The notes: a model not told the origin generated them from the sequence alone. Positions 1 through 7,983 are shown, counted from the stretch's first letter. The stretch: DNA of 45,990 bases from Pseudomonas sp. Irchel s3h14 (GCF_900187425.1 NZ_FYDJ01000033.1:1-45990), one strand, 5' to 3'. A program made the numbers and translations.

Positions 1-86
1 GGCTTCCTCGAGTAGGCCTGATACATAGATGCAACGGGGCGGCAGTTTTTTTAAAAGCGGGTAGACAGTGGGGGCGAGTCCATACA

Positions 87-215
87 TAGCAGCTGGCGCA
101 GCCTGCGTTCGGCTGCGCAGCAGTCGTAAACCCGAGAGGCACGGTCCACCTGATTCACCGCGAGCTCTGATTTTACGACTGCTGCGCAGCCGAACGCAGG
201 CTGCGCCAGCTGCTA
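87..215. repeat. long perfect inverted repeat, copy 1
   Basis: Two arms of 44 bp (87-130 and 172-215) are exact reverse complements around a 41-bp spacer. The arms begin TAGCAGCTGGCGCAGCC. A near copy lies at 5960-6089. The element sits beyond the 3' end of the PilZ gene and could act as a terminator or form a cruciform. The rest of the first 229 bases shows no gene that I can support. Confidence 0.9.
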
Positions 216-229
216 CAGGTTGTTGACGT

Positions 230-670
230 TCAGGCGGAGGCAGGCAACGGCTGAAAACTGAAGTACTGCTTCAAGGCGCTGACCAATTGCCCATATTCCG
301 GCGGTGCCCGTTGCAGGCTGAAACCGGCGTCATAGTGGTGAGGGGTCGTGTCTTCATGGCACCACAAACAACACGCCTGAAGGTCAATGACCTGCATGCA
401 GCCATTGCTGGCGGGGATTTTCAGGCGCAAATCGAAATCGGCGCCGATCATCATCGGCAACTGACTGATCAGCATCAGCCCGTCTTCGGACACGTTGCCC
501 AGAAAGCCGATGGGTTTGTCGGTGATGCTGTTGAACACTCTTAGAAAATACGGCAGTTGATGCCGCTCGATCCGGCGGTCAGTAAACATGTGCAAATGGC
601 CCAGCAAGGCTCTTAAGCAGAGCCGCACTAATGCTTCGGAACGGGCCTGCTTCTTTTTATACAGAGGCAT
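230..670 (-). CDS. PilZ domain protein, probable c-di-GMP receptor
   Basis: The protein is 146 residues long. Both halves of the PilZ c-di-GMP-binding signature are visible: RRIER at residues 32-36 (RxxxR) and NVSEDG at 59-64 (N/DxSxxG). This supports real ligand binding rather than a degenerate PilZ fold. I chose the ATG at 670 because GGGGAGAG lies just upstream; the open frame continues to 820 but has no comparable ribosome site there. No other domain is present, so it should be a soluble cytoplasmic receptor. The position matches PA4324 of P. aeruginosa, a single-domain PilZ protein near pykA and sadC. The partner or target is not visible from sequence. Confidence 0.85.
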   Translation of the reverse strand: MPLYKKKQARSEALVRLCLRALLGHLHMFTDRRIERHQLPYFLRVFNSITDKPIGFLGNVSEDGLMLISQLPMMIGADFDLRLKIPASNGCMQVIDLQACCLWCHEDTTPHHYDAGFSLQRAPPEYGQLVSALKQYFSFQPLPASA

Positions 671-820
671 GGGCGCGCTCTCCCCGATCCCGGTGCGACA
701 GTCCTTGAGCCGCTGTCGCTTACTCCTGCCGATCACAGGTGTTGCGTCGATTAGAGGCAAGGCTCTAAACCGATCTATTCGACTATAGCTCACCACCGTC
801 GGTGAGCCAGCCTTTGACAA

Positions 821-1207
821 TCAGAACTGCGTCGGGCGCACGACCGCAGCAGCACTGCGCAGCGGATAGTGACCCAGCGACTGCAAGGTTTCCAGGCGGG
901 CGCGGGCGCGGTAGGCGTATTCACTTTGCGGGTAGGAGGCGATGATGAACTGGTAGGTTTGCGCCGCATCGACAAACAGTTTCTGACGTTCCAGGCACAA
1001 GCCGCGCATCATCGATGCTTCCGGCCACACATAAGGCCGAGCTCGGCTGGCGCGTTCGACTTTGGACAGTTCGAGCATGACCTGCTCGCAGTTGCCGCGG
1101 TCGTAGGCGCTGTAGGCGTTATTCAAATGATGGTTCATCGACCAACGGGTGCAGCCCGTGACGCTGAGGACACTGATGGCAAGGGCGGCAATGAGCACGA
1201 ATCGCAT
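821..1207 (-). CDS. small TPR-like lipoprotein
   Basis: The protein is 128 residues long with a short lipoprotein signal peptide ending in the lipobox LSVTGC (Cys19). Threonine follows the cysteine, and no aspartate is at +2, so outer-membrane sorting is expected. The mature part is alpha-helical and looks like one or two TPR-type repeats (roughly residues 30-110, ending in an SEYAYRARARLETL helix), similar to the short TPR lipoproteins of pseudomonads. AGGAG precedes the ATG at good spacing. It is divergent from pyk and co-directional with the PilZ gene. The function is unknown; a scaffold for cell-envelope protein contacts is the usual guess for such folds. Confidence 0.75.
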   Translation of the reverse strand: MRFVLIAALAISVLSVTGCTRWSMNHHLNNAYSAYDRGNCEQVMLELSKVERASRARPYVWPEASMMRGLCLERQKLFVDAAQTYQFIIASYPQSEYAYRARARLETLQSLGHYPLRSAAAVVRPTQF

Positions 1208-1264
1208 GGGGGTTCTCCTGTCTTGAGCTCTGTATCGACCCGTGACGCGAAATCTTCAGGAATG

Positions 1265-1286
1265 TTCGTTTCAATAAACAAACGAA
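1265..1286. promoter_or_regulatory. inverted repeat between lipoprotein gene and pyk
   Basis: Arms TTCGTTT (1265-1271) and AAACGAA (1280-1286) flank an 8-bp AT-rich spacer. The site lies in the 157-bp divergent intergenic region, about 80 bases upstream of the pyk start. It could be a regulator operator for pyk or for the lipoprotein gene. I do not recognise the motif. Confidence 0.4.
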
Positions 1287-1364
1287 TAAGTAGTGCATAT
1301 GAACAATGACTACAACCGGAGACCATAGTAGCCTCACTCAGCGCTTGAACTCAGGAGTCTATGC

Positions 1365-2816
1365 ATGTCCGTCCGTCGCACCAAAATCGTCGCTACCCTT
1401 GGCCCGGCCAGTAACTCGCCGGAAGTTCTCGAACAGCTGATTCTGGCTGGCCTGGACGTCGCCCGCCTGAACTTCTCCCACGGCACCCCCGACGAGCACA
1501 AGGCTCGCGCGAAGCTGGTGCGTGACCTCGCTGCCAAGCACGGCCGCTTCGTCGCCCTGCTGGGTGACCTGCAAGGCCCGAAAATCCGTATCGCCAAATT
1601 CGCCAACAAGAAGATCGAGCTGAAGATCGGTGATCAATTCACCTTCTCCACCAGCCATCCTCTGACCGAAGGCACCCAGACCGTCGTCGGCATCGACTAC
1701 CCGGACCTGGTTAAAGACTGCGGCGTGGGCGACGAGCTGCTGCTCGACGACGGCCGCGTGGTCATGCGCGTTGATACCGCCAATGCCACCGAGCTGAATT
1801 GCACCGTACTGATCGGCGGTCCGCTGTCCGACCATAAAGGCATCAACCGTCGCGGTGGAGGCCTGACCGCACCGGCCCTGACTGAAAAAGACAAGGCCGA
1901 CATCAAGCTCGCTGCCGAGATGCAGGTCGACTACCTCGCCGTGTCCTTCCCGCGTGACGCCGCTGACATGGAATACGCCCGTCAACTGCGCGACGAAGCC
2001 GGCGGTACCGCTTGGCTGGTGGCGAAGATCGAACGCGCCGAAGCCGTGGCCGACGACGAAACCCTCGACGCGCTGATCAATGCATCCGACGCCGTCATGG
2101 TGGCTCGTGGTGACCTGGGTGTGGAAATCGGCGACGCCGAGCTGGTGGGCATTCAGAAGAAAATCATTCTGCACGCTCGCCGCCACAACAAGGCTGTGAT
2201 CGTGGCGACCCAGATGATGGAGTCGATGATCCAGAACCCGATGCCGACCCGCGCCGAAGTGTCCGACGTGGCCAACGCCGTGCTCGACTACACCGACGCC
2301 GTGATGCTCTCGGCTGAAAGTGCTGCCGGCCTGTACCCGCTGGAAGCGGTGCAAGCCATGGCGCGCATCTGCATCGGCGCTGAAAAGCACCCGACCAGCA
2401 AGACCTCCAGCCACCGCATCGGCAAGGTCTTCGAAAGCTGCGACCAGAGCATCGCGCTGGCGGCCATGTACACCGCCAACCACTTCCCGGGCGTAAAGGC
2501 GATCATTGCCCTGACCGAAAGTGGCTACACGCCGTTGATCATGTCGCGCATCCGTTCCTCGATACCGATCTACGCGTTCTCCCCGCACCGCGAAACCCAG
2601 GCCCGCGCGGCCATGTTCCGTGGCGTCTACACCGTACCGTTCGACCCGGCATCGCTGCCGCCTGAGCAAGTCAGCCAGGCCGCGATCGACGAGTTGCTCA
2701 AGCGCGGCGTAGTCGAGAAAGGCGACTGGGTCATCCTGACCAAGGGCGACAGCTACCACACCATCGGCGGCACCAACGGGATGAAAATCCTGCACGTTGG
2801 CGACAAGATGGTCTGA
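1365..2816 (+). CDS. pyk: pyruvate kinase
   Basis: The enzyme transfers phosphate from phosphoenolpyruvate to ADP, giving pyruvate and ATP, the last step of lower glycolysis and the Entner-Doudoroff route, in the cytoplasm. The 483-residue length is normal. The N-terminus RRTKIVATLGPAS and NFSHG, the catalytic-site stretch LVAKIERAEA, the metal/PEP motif MVARGDLGVEIG and the ATQMMESM segment are all intact. CAGGAG precedes the ATG. The neighbours (crotonase, ferredoxin reductase, sadC, fumarase) match the PAO1 pykA locus (PA4329), so this is the PykA-type paralogue. A strong intrinsic terminator follows at once, so it is probably monocistronic. Confidence 0.97.
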   Translation: MSVRRTKIVATLGPASNSPEVLEQLILAGLDVARLNFSHGTPDEHKARAKLVRDLAAKHGRFVALLGDLQGPKIRIAKFANKKIELKIGDQFTFSTSHPLTEGTQTVVGIDYPDLVKDCGVGDELLLDDGRVVMRVDTANATELNCTVLIGGPLSDHKGINRRGGGLTAPALTEKDKADIKLAAEMQVDYLAVSFPRDAADMEYARQLRDEAGGTAWLVAKIERAEAVADDETLDALINASDAVMVARGDLGVEIGDAELVGIQKKIILHARRHNKAVIVATQMMESMIQNPMPTRAEVSDVANAVLDYTDAVMLSAESAAGLYPLEAVQAMARICIGAEKHPTSKTSSHRIGKVFESCDQSIALAAMYTANHFPGVKAIIALTESGYTPLIMSRIRSSIPIYAFSPHRETQARAAMFRGVYTVPFDPASLPPEQVSQAAIDELLKRGVVEKGDWVILTKGDSYHTIGGTNGMKILHVGDKMV

Positions 2817-2836
2817 TTGACCAACCGCTGAAAAAC

Positions 2837-2869
2837 AAAAGCCCCGTCATGTGAATGACGGGGCTTTTT
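2837..2869 (+). terminator. intrinsic terminator of pyk
   Basis: GCCCCGTCAT and ATGACGGGGC form a 10-bp perfect stem with a GTGA loop. An A-tract precedes it and TTTTT follows, 20 bases after the pyk stop. The flanking A and T tracts make it potentially bidirectional. Confidence 0.93.
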
Positions 2870-2879
2870 GCTTTCTGAT

Positions 2880-2987
2880 GATCGTTCCCACGCTCCGCGT
2901 GGGAATGCAGCCCGGGACGCTCCGCGTCCCAAAAGCCGAACGCGGAGCGTCCGTTGAGGCATTCCCACGCGGAGCGTGGGAACGATC
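2880..2987 (+). repeat. 108-bp composite palindromic repeat, copy 1
   Basis: The element begins GATCGTTCCCACG and ends with its reverse complement CGTGGGAACGATC. Inside are two short hairpins per half (CCCACGCTCCGCGTGGG and GGGACGCTCCGCGTCCC) and a variable centre. It lies between the convergent pyk and crotonase genes. Further copies are at 18539, 31692, 32468, 34508 and 38816, with a half copy at 45502. Confidence 0.92.
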
Positions 2988-2989
2988 GG

Positions 2990-3739
2990 CTAGTGTTTGC
3001 GGATAAACGCTGACAACGCCGCAATCGCTTCCGGCGAGCGCAGCCGTTGGGTGAACTGTGCGCTCTCTTCTTCTATTGCCTTGCGCAGTTGTTCGCGGTC
3101 CGGGGCTTTCATCAATTGCTTGCTGATACGCACCGCTTCCGGTGGCAGCGACTCGAAACGCAACGCCATCTCCCGCGCCTTGGCCAGCGCCTCTTCGCCA
3201 CTGCCCAAAGCTTCAGTCGCAATCCCCCACTGTGCGGCCTGCTCACCACTGAAACCTTCGCCAAGCAGCAACAACTCGGCCGCTTTGGCATGCCCGAGCA
3301 ATCGCGGCAGAAGCAGGCTGGAACCAAACTCCGGGCATAACCCAAGATTAACGAACGGCATGCGAAGGCGCGCATCGCGGCTGACATACACCAGATCGCA
3401 ATGCAGCAGCATCGTCGTGCCAATGCCCACCGCTGCGCCGGCCACGGCGGCGATCACCGGTTTGCGGCATTCGAGCAGGGTGAGCATGAACTGAAACACC
3501 GGGCTGTCGAGGTTGCTCGGTGGTTGCTGGATGAAATCGGCGATGTCGTTGCCAGCGGTGAAGCACTCGGCGCTGCCAGTGATCAGCACGGCGTTGATTT
3601 CAGGGTCGGTATCGGCCAGTTTCAACGCTTCAGCCAAGTGGCTGTACATGGCGCGGGTCAGGGCGTTTTTCTTGTCAGGGCGGTTGAGGCGCAGGATAAG
3701 CAGGCCGCGCTCACGTTCAAATTGGATGGCATCGCTCAT
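2990..3739 (-). CDS. enoyl-CoA hydratase/isomerase family protein
   Basis: A crotonase-fold enzyme of 249 residues acting on acyl-CoA thioesters. The oxyanion-hole segments are present: the FTAGNDIADF region, and AAVAGAAVGIG around residues 96-106. The active-site loop reads FVNLGLCPEFGSS, with a glutamate placed as in delta3,delta2-enoyl-CoA isomerases rather than the paired glutamates of classical hydratases. An isomerase or thioesterase-like role in fatty acid breakdown is therefore plausible, and the exact substrate cannot be told. It is the last gene of a minus-strand run behind the ferredoxin reductase and sadC, as in PAO1 (PA4330). The 28-bp gap suggests one transcript. Confidence 0.9.
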   Translation of the reverse strand: MSDAIQFERERGLLILRLNRPDKKNALTRAMYSHLAEALKLADTDPEINAVLITGSAECFTAGNDIADFIQQPPSNLDSPVFQFMLTLLECRKPVIAAVAGAAVGIGTTMLLHCDLVYVSRDARLRMPFVNLGLCPEFGSSLLLPRLLGHAKAAELLLLGEGFSGEQAAQWGIATEALGSGEEALAKAREMALRFESLPPEAVRISKQLMKAPDREQLRKAIEEESAQFTQRLRSPEAIAALSAFIRKH

Positions 3740-3767
3740 GGTCGGTCTCGCGTCTGAAAATCAGCGC

Positions 3768-4703
3768 TCAACCGCGGAGAACAAAGACGTCCGCCAGCAG
3801 TTGATTGCGCGGCAATCCCGCCAGATACAAGCGCCGGGCAAAGGCGTCGACGCTGTCAGGGGCCCCGCAGAGTAAGGCCAGGGTTTGCCGGGAGACAAGC
3901 CGCAGTTGCGCCAAAGCCGCGGGCAACTCGGCCGCCGTCCACAGCTCGATGCTCAGGTTCGGGCGGCTGGCGGCCATGGCTTGCAGGGGTTTGGCCAGGT
4001 AATGTTCCTCGGCATCATGGGCCAGATGAATGACGCGAATTTCACCTTGGTGATCTTGTCGTAGCGCTTCACGCAAGATACCGAACAACGGCCCCAAACC
4101 CGTGCCGGCAGCCAACAGCCAAAGCGGTCGGGTGTTCCAGTCCGGGTCGTAATGCAATGCCCCGCCACGCAACTCGCCGAGGCGGATCTTATCGCCGATC
4201 TTGAATTGACGGGCCGCGTCGCTGAATCCCCCCGGCTGGCGACAATCGAGGTGGAACTCCAGAAAGCGGTCTTCTTCCGGCAGGCTGGCCAATGAATACG
4301 GCCGCGCCACGTTGCCCGCCCACAACACCAGATGCTGGCCGGCGCTGTAGCGCAATGGACGTTGAGGTGTCAGGCGCAAACGCAACACGCTGGCGCTTAA
4401 CCAATCGACAGCGGCCACCTCGGCCGGGCGGCCGTCCTGCTGAGGATCGAAGGTGTGCACCTGCAAGTCCTCGACCACCTGACACTGACACGCCAGGCGC
4501 CAGCCTTGCTGGCGTTGGTCTGCGCTCAGGGCGTCGGGGCGGCTGTCACTCGGCAGCCCTTGGACACATTGCACCAGACAGGCGTGGCAACTGCCGGCGC
4601 GACAGCTGTAGGGCACCGATACGCCGTTCTGATTCAACGCATCGAGCAGGTTGCTGCCCGCCGCCACCGACCATTGGCGTTCGCCGACCCGTAACTCAGG
4701 CAT
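3768..4703 (-). CDS. 2Fe-2S ferredoxin/FAD-NAD(P)H oxidoreductase
   Basis: A single-chain electron-transfer flavoprotein of 311 residues. The N-terminal plant-type ferredoxin domain has Cys34, Cys39 and Cys42 (CX4CX2C) and the fourth cysteine near residue 72. The FAD domain contains RPYSLAS (FAD phosphate binding), and the NAD(P) domain contains GTGLGPLFGIL. This layout matches CDP-6-deoxy-glucoseen reductase-like and phenol-hydroxylase-reductase-like proteins; pseudomonad copies are often named after the former without proof. The chosen ATG at 4703 overlaps the sadC stop by 8 bases, implying translational coupling; a longer frame to 4802 lies inside sadC. The electron acceptor is unknown. 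PAO1 synteny (PA4331). Confidence 0.88.
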   Translation of the reverse strand: MPELRVGERQWSVAAGSNLLDALNQNGVSVPYSCRAGSCHACLVQCVQGLPSDSRPDALSADQRQQGWRLACQCQVVEDLQVHTFDPQQDGRPAEVAAVDWLSASVLRLRLTPQRPLRYSAGQHLVLWAGNVARPYSLASLPEEDRFLEFHLDCRQPGGFSDAARQFKIGDKIRLGELRGGALHYDPDWNTRPLWLLAAGTGLGPLFGILREALRQDHQGEIRVIHLAHDAEEHYLAKPLQAMAASRPNLSIELWTAAELPAALAQLRLVSRQTLALLCGAPDSVDAFARRLYLAGLPRNQLLADVFVLRG

Positions 4704-5814
4704 CGACGTTCTCCCACGCCGCCGCGCAACGATTGCGGCCGTCACGCTTGGCGCGATAGAGCGCCTGATCGGCGCGCTGCAAGGCTTCATCGAGATCGTC
4801 ACCCAGTTCGAGCAACGTCATGCCCGCCGACAAGCTGAGATGGGCGACGTTGAGTCCGACCAGCTCTACATCGGTGAACGCAATGCGCAGCCGCTCGCAA
4901 CAGGAGGTCAAGCGCTCGGGGTTGCAATCGGGCAACAGCACGACGAATTCTTCGCCACCGTAACGGGCCAGAACATCGCCATCGCGCAAGCAGGCGGTGG
5001 CCACGGCGGCAAAGGCTTGCAGCACCTGATCACCGGCGGCATGGCCGTGCACATCGTTGATCCGTTTGAAATGGTCGAGGTCGATCAGCGCCAGGCCATG
5101 CATGACACCGGCGTCCATGGCCTTCAGCTCACGGGAGGCCAGGCGCAGGAAATGCCGGCGATTAAACAACCCGGTCAGTTCGTCGGTGGCCACCAGGTCT
5201 TCGAGCTGGCGCATCATCCCGCGCAGGGTGTCCTGATGCGCCTGCAAGGCAAATCGGCGCTGACGCATGCGTTGACGGGAGGCCTGGACGTGACGGGCAT
5301 AAAGTTCCAGCCAGACCAACACGATAAGCAGCACGCACACCTGTAATGCAGCCAGTGCCGGGTCGGGTAACTGGAAGTGGTAGCCCTCCCACAGCATGAT
5401 CGCGCTGAAACTGAAAAACACCAACAGCGCGCACCGCAAAAAGGCCAGGCGCGAAAGATGGAACAACCCGAACAGCAGAATCAGCACGTAGAACACCAGG
5501 AACGCGCCGCGTGCCTCGTCCAGATGGGCGATCAGCCAGGTTTGCCAACCCAGCCCCAGCAACACTTGCGCCTCGGTCAGGCTGGGGTCGGAAAAACGCA
5601 GGTTGCAGCCGCTGTAAAACACCGCAAACAACGCCGCCTGACTGATGACCACCAGCGCACTGCCGATGGCCACGTTGGACAGGGATTCATCGTAATGATC
5701 GGTAAAAAACGCCAGCCACAACAGCAACAAAGCCAGGGCGTAGGTGCCGGCTGCGAGGGCAAAGCGTTTGAGCAACAAGCGCTGGATGGCGTTATGGGTC
5801 AATCGTTGACTCAC
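4696..5814 (-). CDS. sadC: membrane diguanylate cyclase, SadC-like
   Basis: The protein makes c-di-GMP from two GTP at the inner membrane. The N-terminal ~170 residues hold about five or six hydrophobic segments. A short linker leads to a GGDEF domain (about 205-365) with DELTGLFNRR, the active-site GGEEF (286-290) and an intact inhibitory site RDGD (277-280), five residues before it. Synthesis and product feedback should both work. Gene order (pyk, crotonase, ferredoxin reductase, cyclase, fumarase) matches PAO1, where this position is SadC, a surface-attachment and motility regulator. At 372 residues it is much shorter than PAO1 SadC (about 490 as I recall), so the name rests on synteny and architecture. 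Confidence 0.85.
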   Translation of the reverse strand: MSQRLTHNAIQRLLLKRFALAAGTYALALLLLWLAFFTDHYDESLSNVAIGSALVVISQAALFAVFYSGCNLRFSDPSLTEAQVLLGLGWQTWLIAHLDEARGAFLVFYVLILLFGLFHLSRLAFLRCALLVFFSFSAIMLWEGYHFQLPDPALAALQVCVLLIVLVWLELYARHVQASRQRMRQRRFALQAHQDTLRGMMRQLEDLVATDELTGLFNRRHFLRLASRELKAMDAGVMHGLALIDLDHFKRINDVHGHAAGDQVLQAFAAVATACLRDGDVLARYGGEEFVVLLPDCNPERLTSCCERLRIAFTDVELVGLNVAHLSLSAGMTLLELGDDLDEALQRADQALYRAKRDGRNRCAAAWENVDA

Positions 5815-5959
5815 CGTGCGAAGGGAGGCTGCTTGAGTGTCCTACTCTACAGACCGAATGCCACTTTAGTAGCGTGCCTGATAAATGACCATTCAATTTT
5901 CAGGGCGGAAAACTGGCGTCAATGTCATGACCTCATTTCTCGCCAAAACAACAATCCTT

Positions 5960-6089
5960 GTAGCAGCTGGCGAAGCCTGCGTTCGGCTGCGAAGCAGTCG
6001 TGAAACGGACACCCTGATTTACCTGACACACCGCGGTGCTTGATTTTACGACTGCTGCGCAGCCGAACGCAGGCTTCGCCAGCTGCTAC
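5960..6089. repeat. long inverted repeat, copy 2
   Basis: This 130-bp element belongs to the same family as 87-215. Arms of about 46 bp begin GTAGCAGCTGGCGAAGCC and differ from perfect complementarity at only about two positions. It lies between the divergent sadC and fumarase genes. Together with the hairpin at 6149 it accounts for most of the 472-base gene-free stretch 5815-6286. Confidence 0.88.
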
Positions 6090-6148
6090 AGGGATCGTGT
6101 TCGATATGCGACCAACGATTGACTACCGGCGGGTGTGCCCGGAACCGA

Positions 6149-6174
6149 GGCGCGGTATACTGCCGCGCCTTTTT
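6149..6174 (+). promoter_or_regulatory. GC hairpin with T-tract and TATACT in the fumarase leader
   Basis: GGCGCGG (6149-6155) pairs with CCGCGCC (6163-6169) across the loop TATACTG, followed by TTTTT. It reads as an intrinsic terminator on the plus strand, yet no plus-strand gene lies upstream of it. The TATACT could instead be a -10 box for fumarase, about 125 bases before the start. Both readings are possible; an attenuator is a third. Confidence 0.45.
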
Positions 6175-6286
6175 AGCGTCGCGCCAGCAGCCCCGGCGTG
6201 CCTTGTAAAGGTGCTTGCAACCGACCGATGCACCCAAGCTGCAAGCACCTTATTGAATGTTCCCGTCTTTTAGAGGAGCGCGACTC

Positions 6287-7810
6287 ATGACCGTGATCAA
6301 GCAAGACGACCTGATTCAGAGCGTTGCCGACGCCCTGCAGTTCATTTCCTATTACCACCCCGTTGACTTCATCCAGGCGATGCACGAAGCCTACCTGCGC
6401 GAAGAATCGCCAGCGGCCCGTGACTCCATGGCGCAAATCCTGATCAACTCGCGGATGTGCGCCACCGGCCACCGCCCGATTTGCCAGGACACCGGCATCG
6501 TTACCGTCTTCGTTCGCGTGGGCATGGACGTACGTTGGGATGGCGCCACCATGGGCCTGGACGACATGATCAACGAAGGCGTGCGCCGGGCTTACAACCT
6601 GCCGGAAAACGTTCTGCGTGCCTCGATCCTCGCCGACCCGGCGGGCGCTCGTAAAAACACCAAGGACAACACCCCGGCCGTTATCCACTACTCCATCGTT
6701 CCGGGTAACACCGTGGAAGTGGACGTGGCGGCGAAGGGCGGCGGTTCCGAGAACAAGTCGAAAATGGCCATGCTCAACCCGTCCGACTCGATCGTCGACT
6801 GGGTGCTGAAAACCGTTCCGGAAATGGGCGCCGGCTGGTGCCCACCGGGCATGCTCGGCATCGGCATCGGCGGCACCGCCGAGAAAGCCGCCGTCATGGC
6901 CAAGGAAGTGTTGATGGAATCCATCGACATTCACGAGCTGAAAGCACGTGGCCCACAGAACCGTATCGAAGAGATGCGTTTGGAGCTGTTCGAGAAGGTC
7001 AACCAACTGGGTATCGGCGCCCAGGGCCTCGGTGGCCTGACCACCGTGCTCGACGTGAAGATCATGGATTACCCGACCCACGCCGCTTCGTTGCCGGTGT
7101 GCATGATCCCGAACTGCGCCGCCACCCGTCACGCGCACTTCGTGCTCGACGGTTCCGGCCCGGCCTCGCTGGAAGCGCCACCGCTGGACGCCTACCCGGA
7201 AATCGTCTGGGAAGCCGGCCCATCGGCCCGTCGCGTCAACCTCGACACCCTGACCCCGGAAGACGTGCAGTGCTGGAAGCCGGGTGAAACCGTCCTGCTC
7301 AACGGCAAGATGCTCACCGGTCGCGACGCCGCGCACAAGCGCATGGTCGAGATGCTGAACAAGGGTGAAACCCTGCCGGTGGACCTCAAAGGTCGCTTCA
7401 TCTACTACGTCGGCCCGGTTGATCCGGTGCGCGAAGAAGTAGTGGGCCCTGCCGGCCCGACCACCGCGACGCGGATGGACAAGTTCACCCGTCAGATCCT
7501 CGAACAAACCGGCCTGCTGGGCATGATCGGCAAATCCGAGCGCGGCCCTACCGCGATCGAAGCGATCAAGGACCACAAAGCCGTTTACCTGATGGCAGTC
7601 GGCGGCGCGGCTTACCTGGTGGCACAAGCCATCAAGAAATCCCGCGTGGTGGCTTTCGCCGAACTGGGCATGGAAGCGATCTACGAGTTCGACGTCAAAG
7701 ACATGCCAGTGACTGTTGCAGTCGACAGCAAGGGTGAGTCGGTACACATCACCGGTCCTGCCATCTGGCAGAAAAAGATCAGTGAAAGCCTGGCGGTAGA
7801 AGTGCAGTAA
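6287..7810 (+). CDS. fumA: fumarate hydratase class I (4Fe-4S)
   Basis: The enzyme hydrates fumarate to malate in the TCA cycle, using an oxygen-sensitive 4Fe-4S cluster. The 507-residue length is normal for the fused alpha/beta class I enzyme. Candidate cluster cysteines lie in PICQDTG, MIPNCAATRH and later in the C-terminal half. The GSENKSKMAM and GPTTATRMDKF segments are characteristic. GAGGAG precedes the ATG at 6287; a frame extension to 6257 lacks support. It corresponds to PA4333. Single-copy transcription is likely because a strong terminator follows. Confidence 0.95.
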   Translation: MTVIKQDDLIQSVADALQFISYYHPVDFIQAMHEAYLREESPAARDSMAQILINSRMCATGHRPICQDTGIVTVFVRVGMDVRWDGATMGLDDMINEGVRRAYNLPENVLRASILADPAGARKNTKDNTPAVIHYSIVPGNTVEVDVAAKGGGSENKSKMAMLNPSDSIVDWVLKTVPEMGAGWCPPGMLGIGIGGTAEKAAVMAKEVLMESIDIHELKARGPQNRIEEMRLELFEKVNQLGIGAQGLGGLTTVLDVKIMDYPTHAASLPVCMIPNCAATRHAHFVLDGSGPASLEAPPLDAYPEIVWEAGPSARRVNLDTLTPEDVQCWKPGETVLLNGKMLTGRDAAHKRMVEMLNKGETLPVDLKGRFIYYVGPVDPVREEVVGPAGPTTATRMDKFTRQILEQTGLLGMIGKSERGPTAIEAIKDHKAVYLMAVGGAAYLVAQAIKKSRVVAFAELGMEAIYEFDVKDMPVTVAVDSKGESVHITGPAIWQKKISESLAVEVQ

Positions 7811-7829
7811 GCGCTTCAGCTTGCCAATA

Positions 7830-7867
7830 CGGCCGGGTCGGCTTTTAGATGACCCGGCCGTTTTTTT
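7830..7867 (+). terminator. intrinsic terminator of fumarase
   Basis: CGGCCGGGTC (7830-7839) and GACCCGGCCG (7851-7860) form a perfect 10-bp stem followed by seven T. It separates the housekeeping block from the Tc toxin genes. Confidence 0.93.
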
Positions 7868-7937
7868 GGCACCACTTTTACCATTCGCGATAAAACGTCG
7901 TGTCGTCCATCTTATTCGGTCTAAAAATACCGGCCTT

Positions 7938-7957
7938 ACCTGTCACATCTGACAGGT
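7938..7957. promoter_or_regulatory. perfect 20-bp dyad, lux-box-like, upstream of tcB
   Basis: ACCTGTCACATCTGACAGGT has perfect 8-bp arms around CATC. Its length, dyad and ACCTG...CAGGT ends match lux/las/rhl-type boxes bound by LuxR-family regulators. It lies about 88 bases before the tcB start, a suitable place for an activator site. A TetR- or GntR-type operator is the alternative. Confidence 0.55.
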
Positions 7958-7983
7958 CACGTAGCACCTTGATCTTGTTAGCG

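Noticed and set aside
1359..2795. 478-residue open frame antisense to pyk
   Set aside because: It is a mirror of GC-rich coding sequence on the other strand; the amino acid composition (very rich in His, Gly, Val, Arg) is typical of antisense frames.
6173..7747. 524-residue open frame antisense to fumarase
   Set aside because: Same antisense composition, no ribosome site, no family resemblance.
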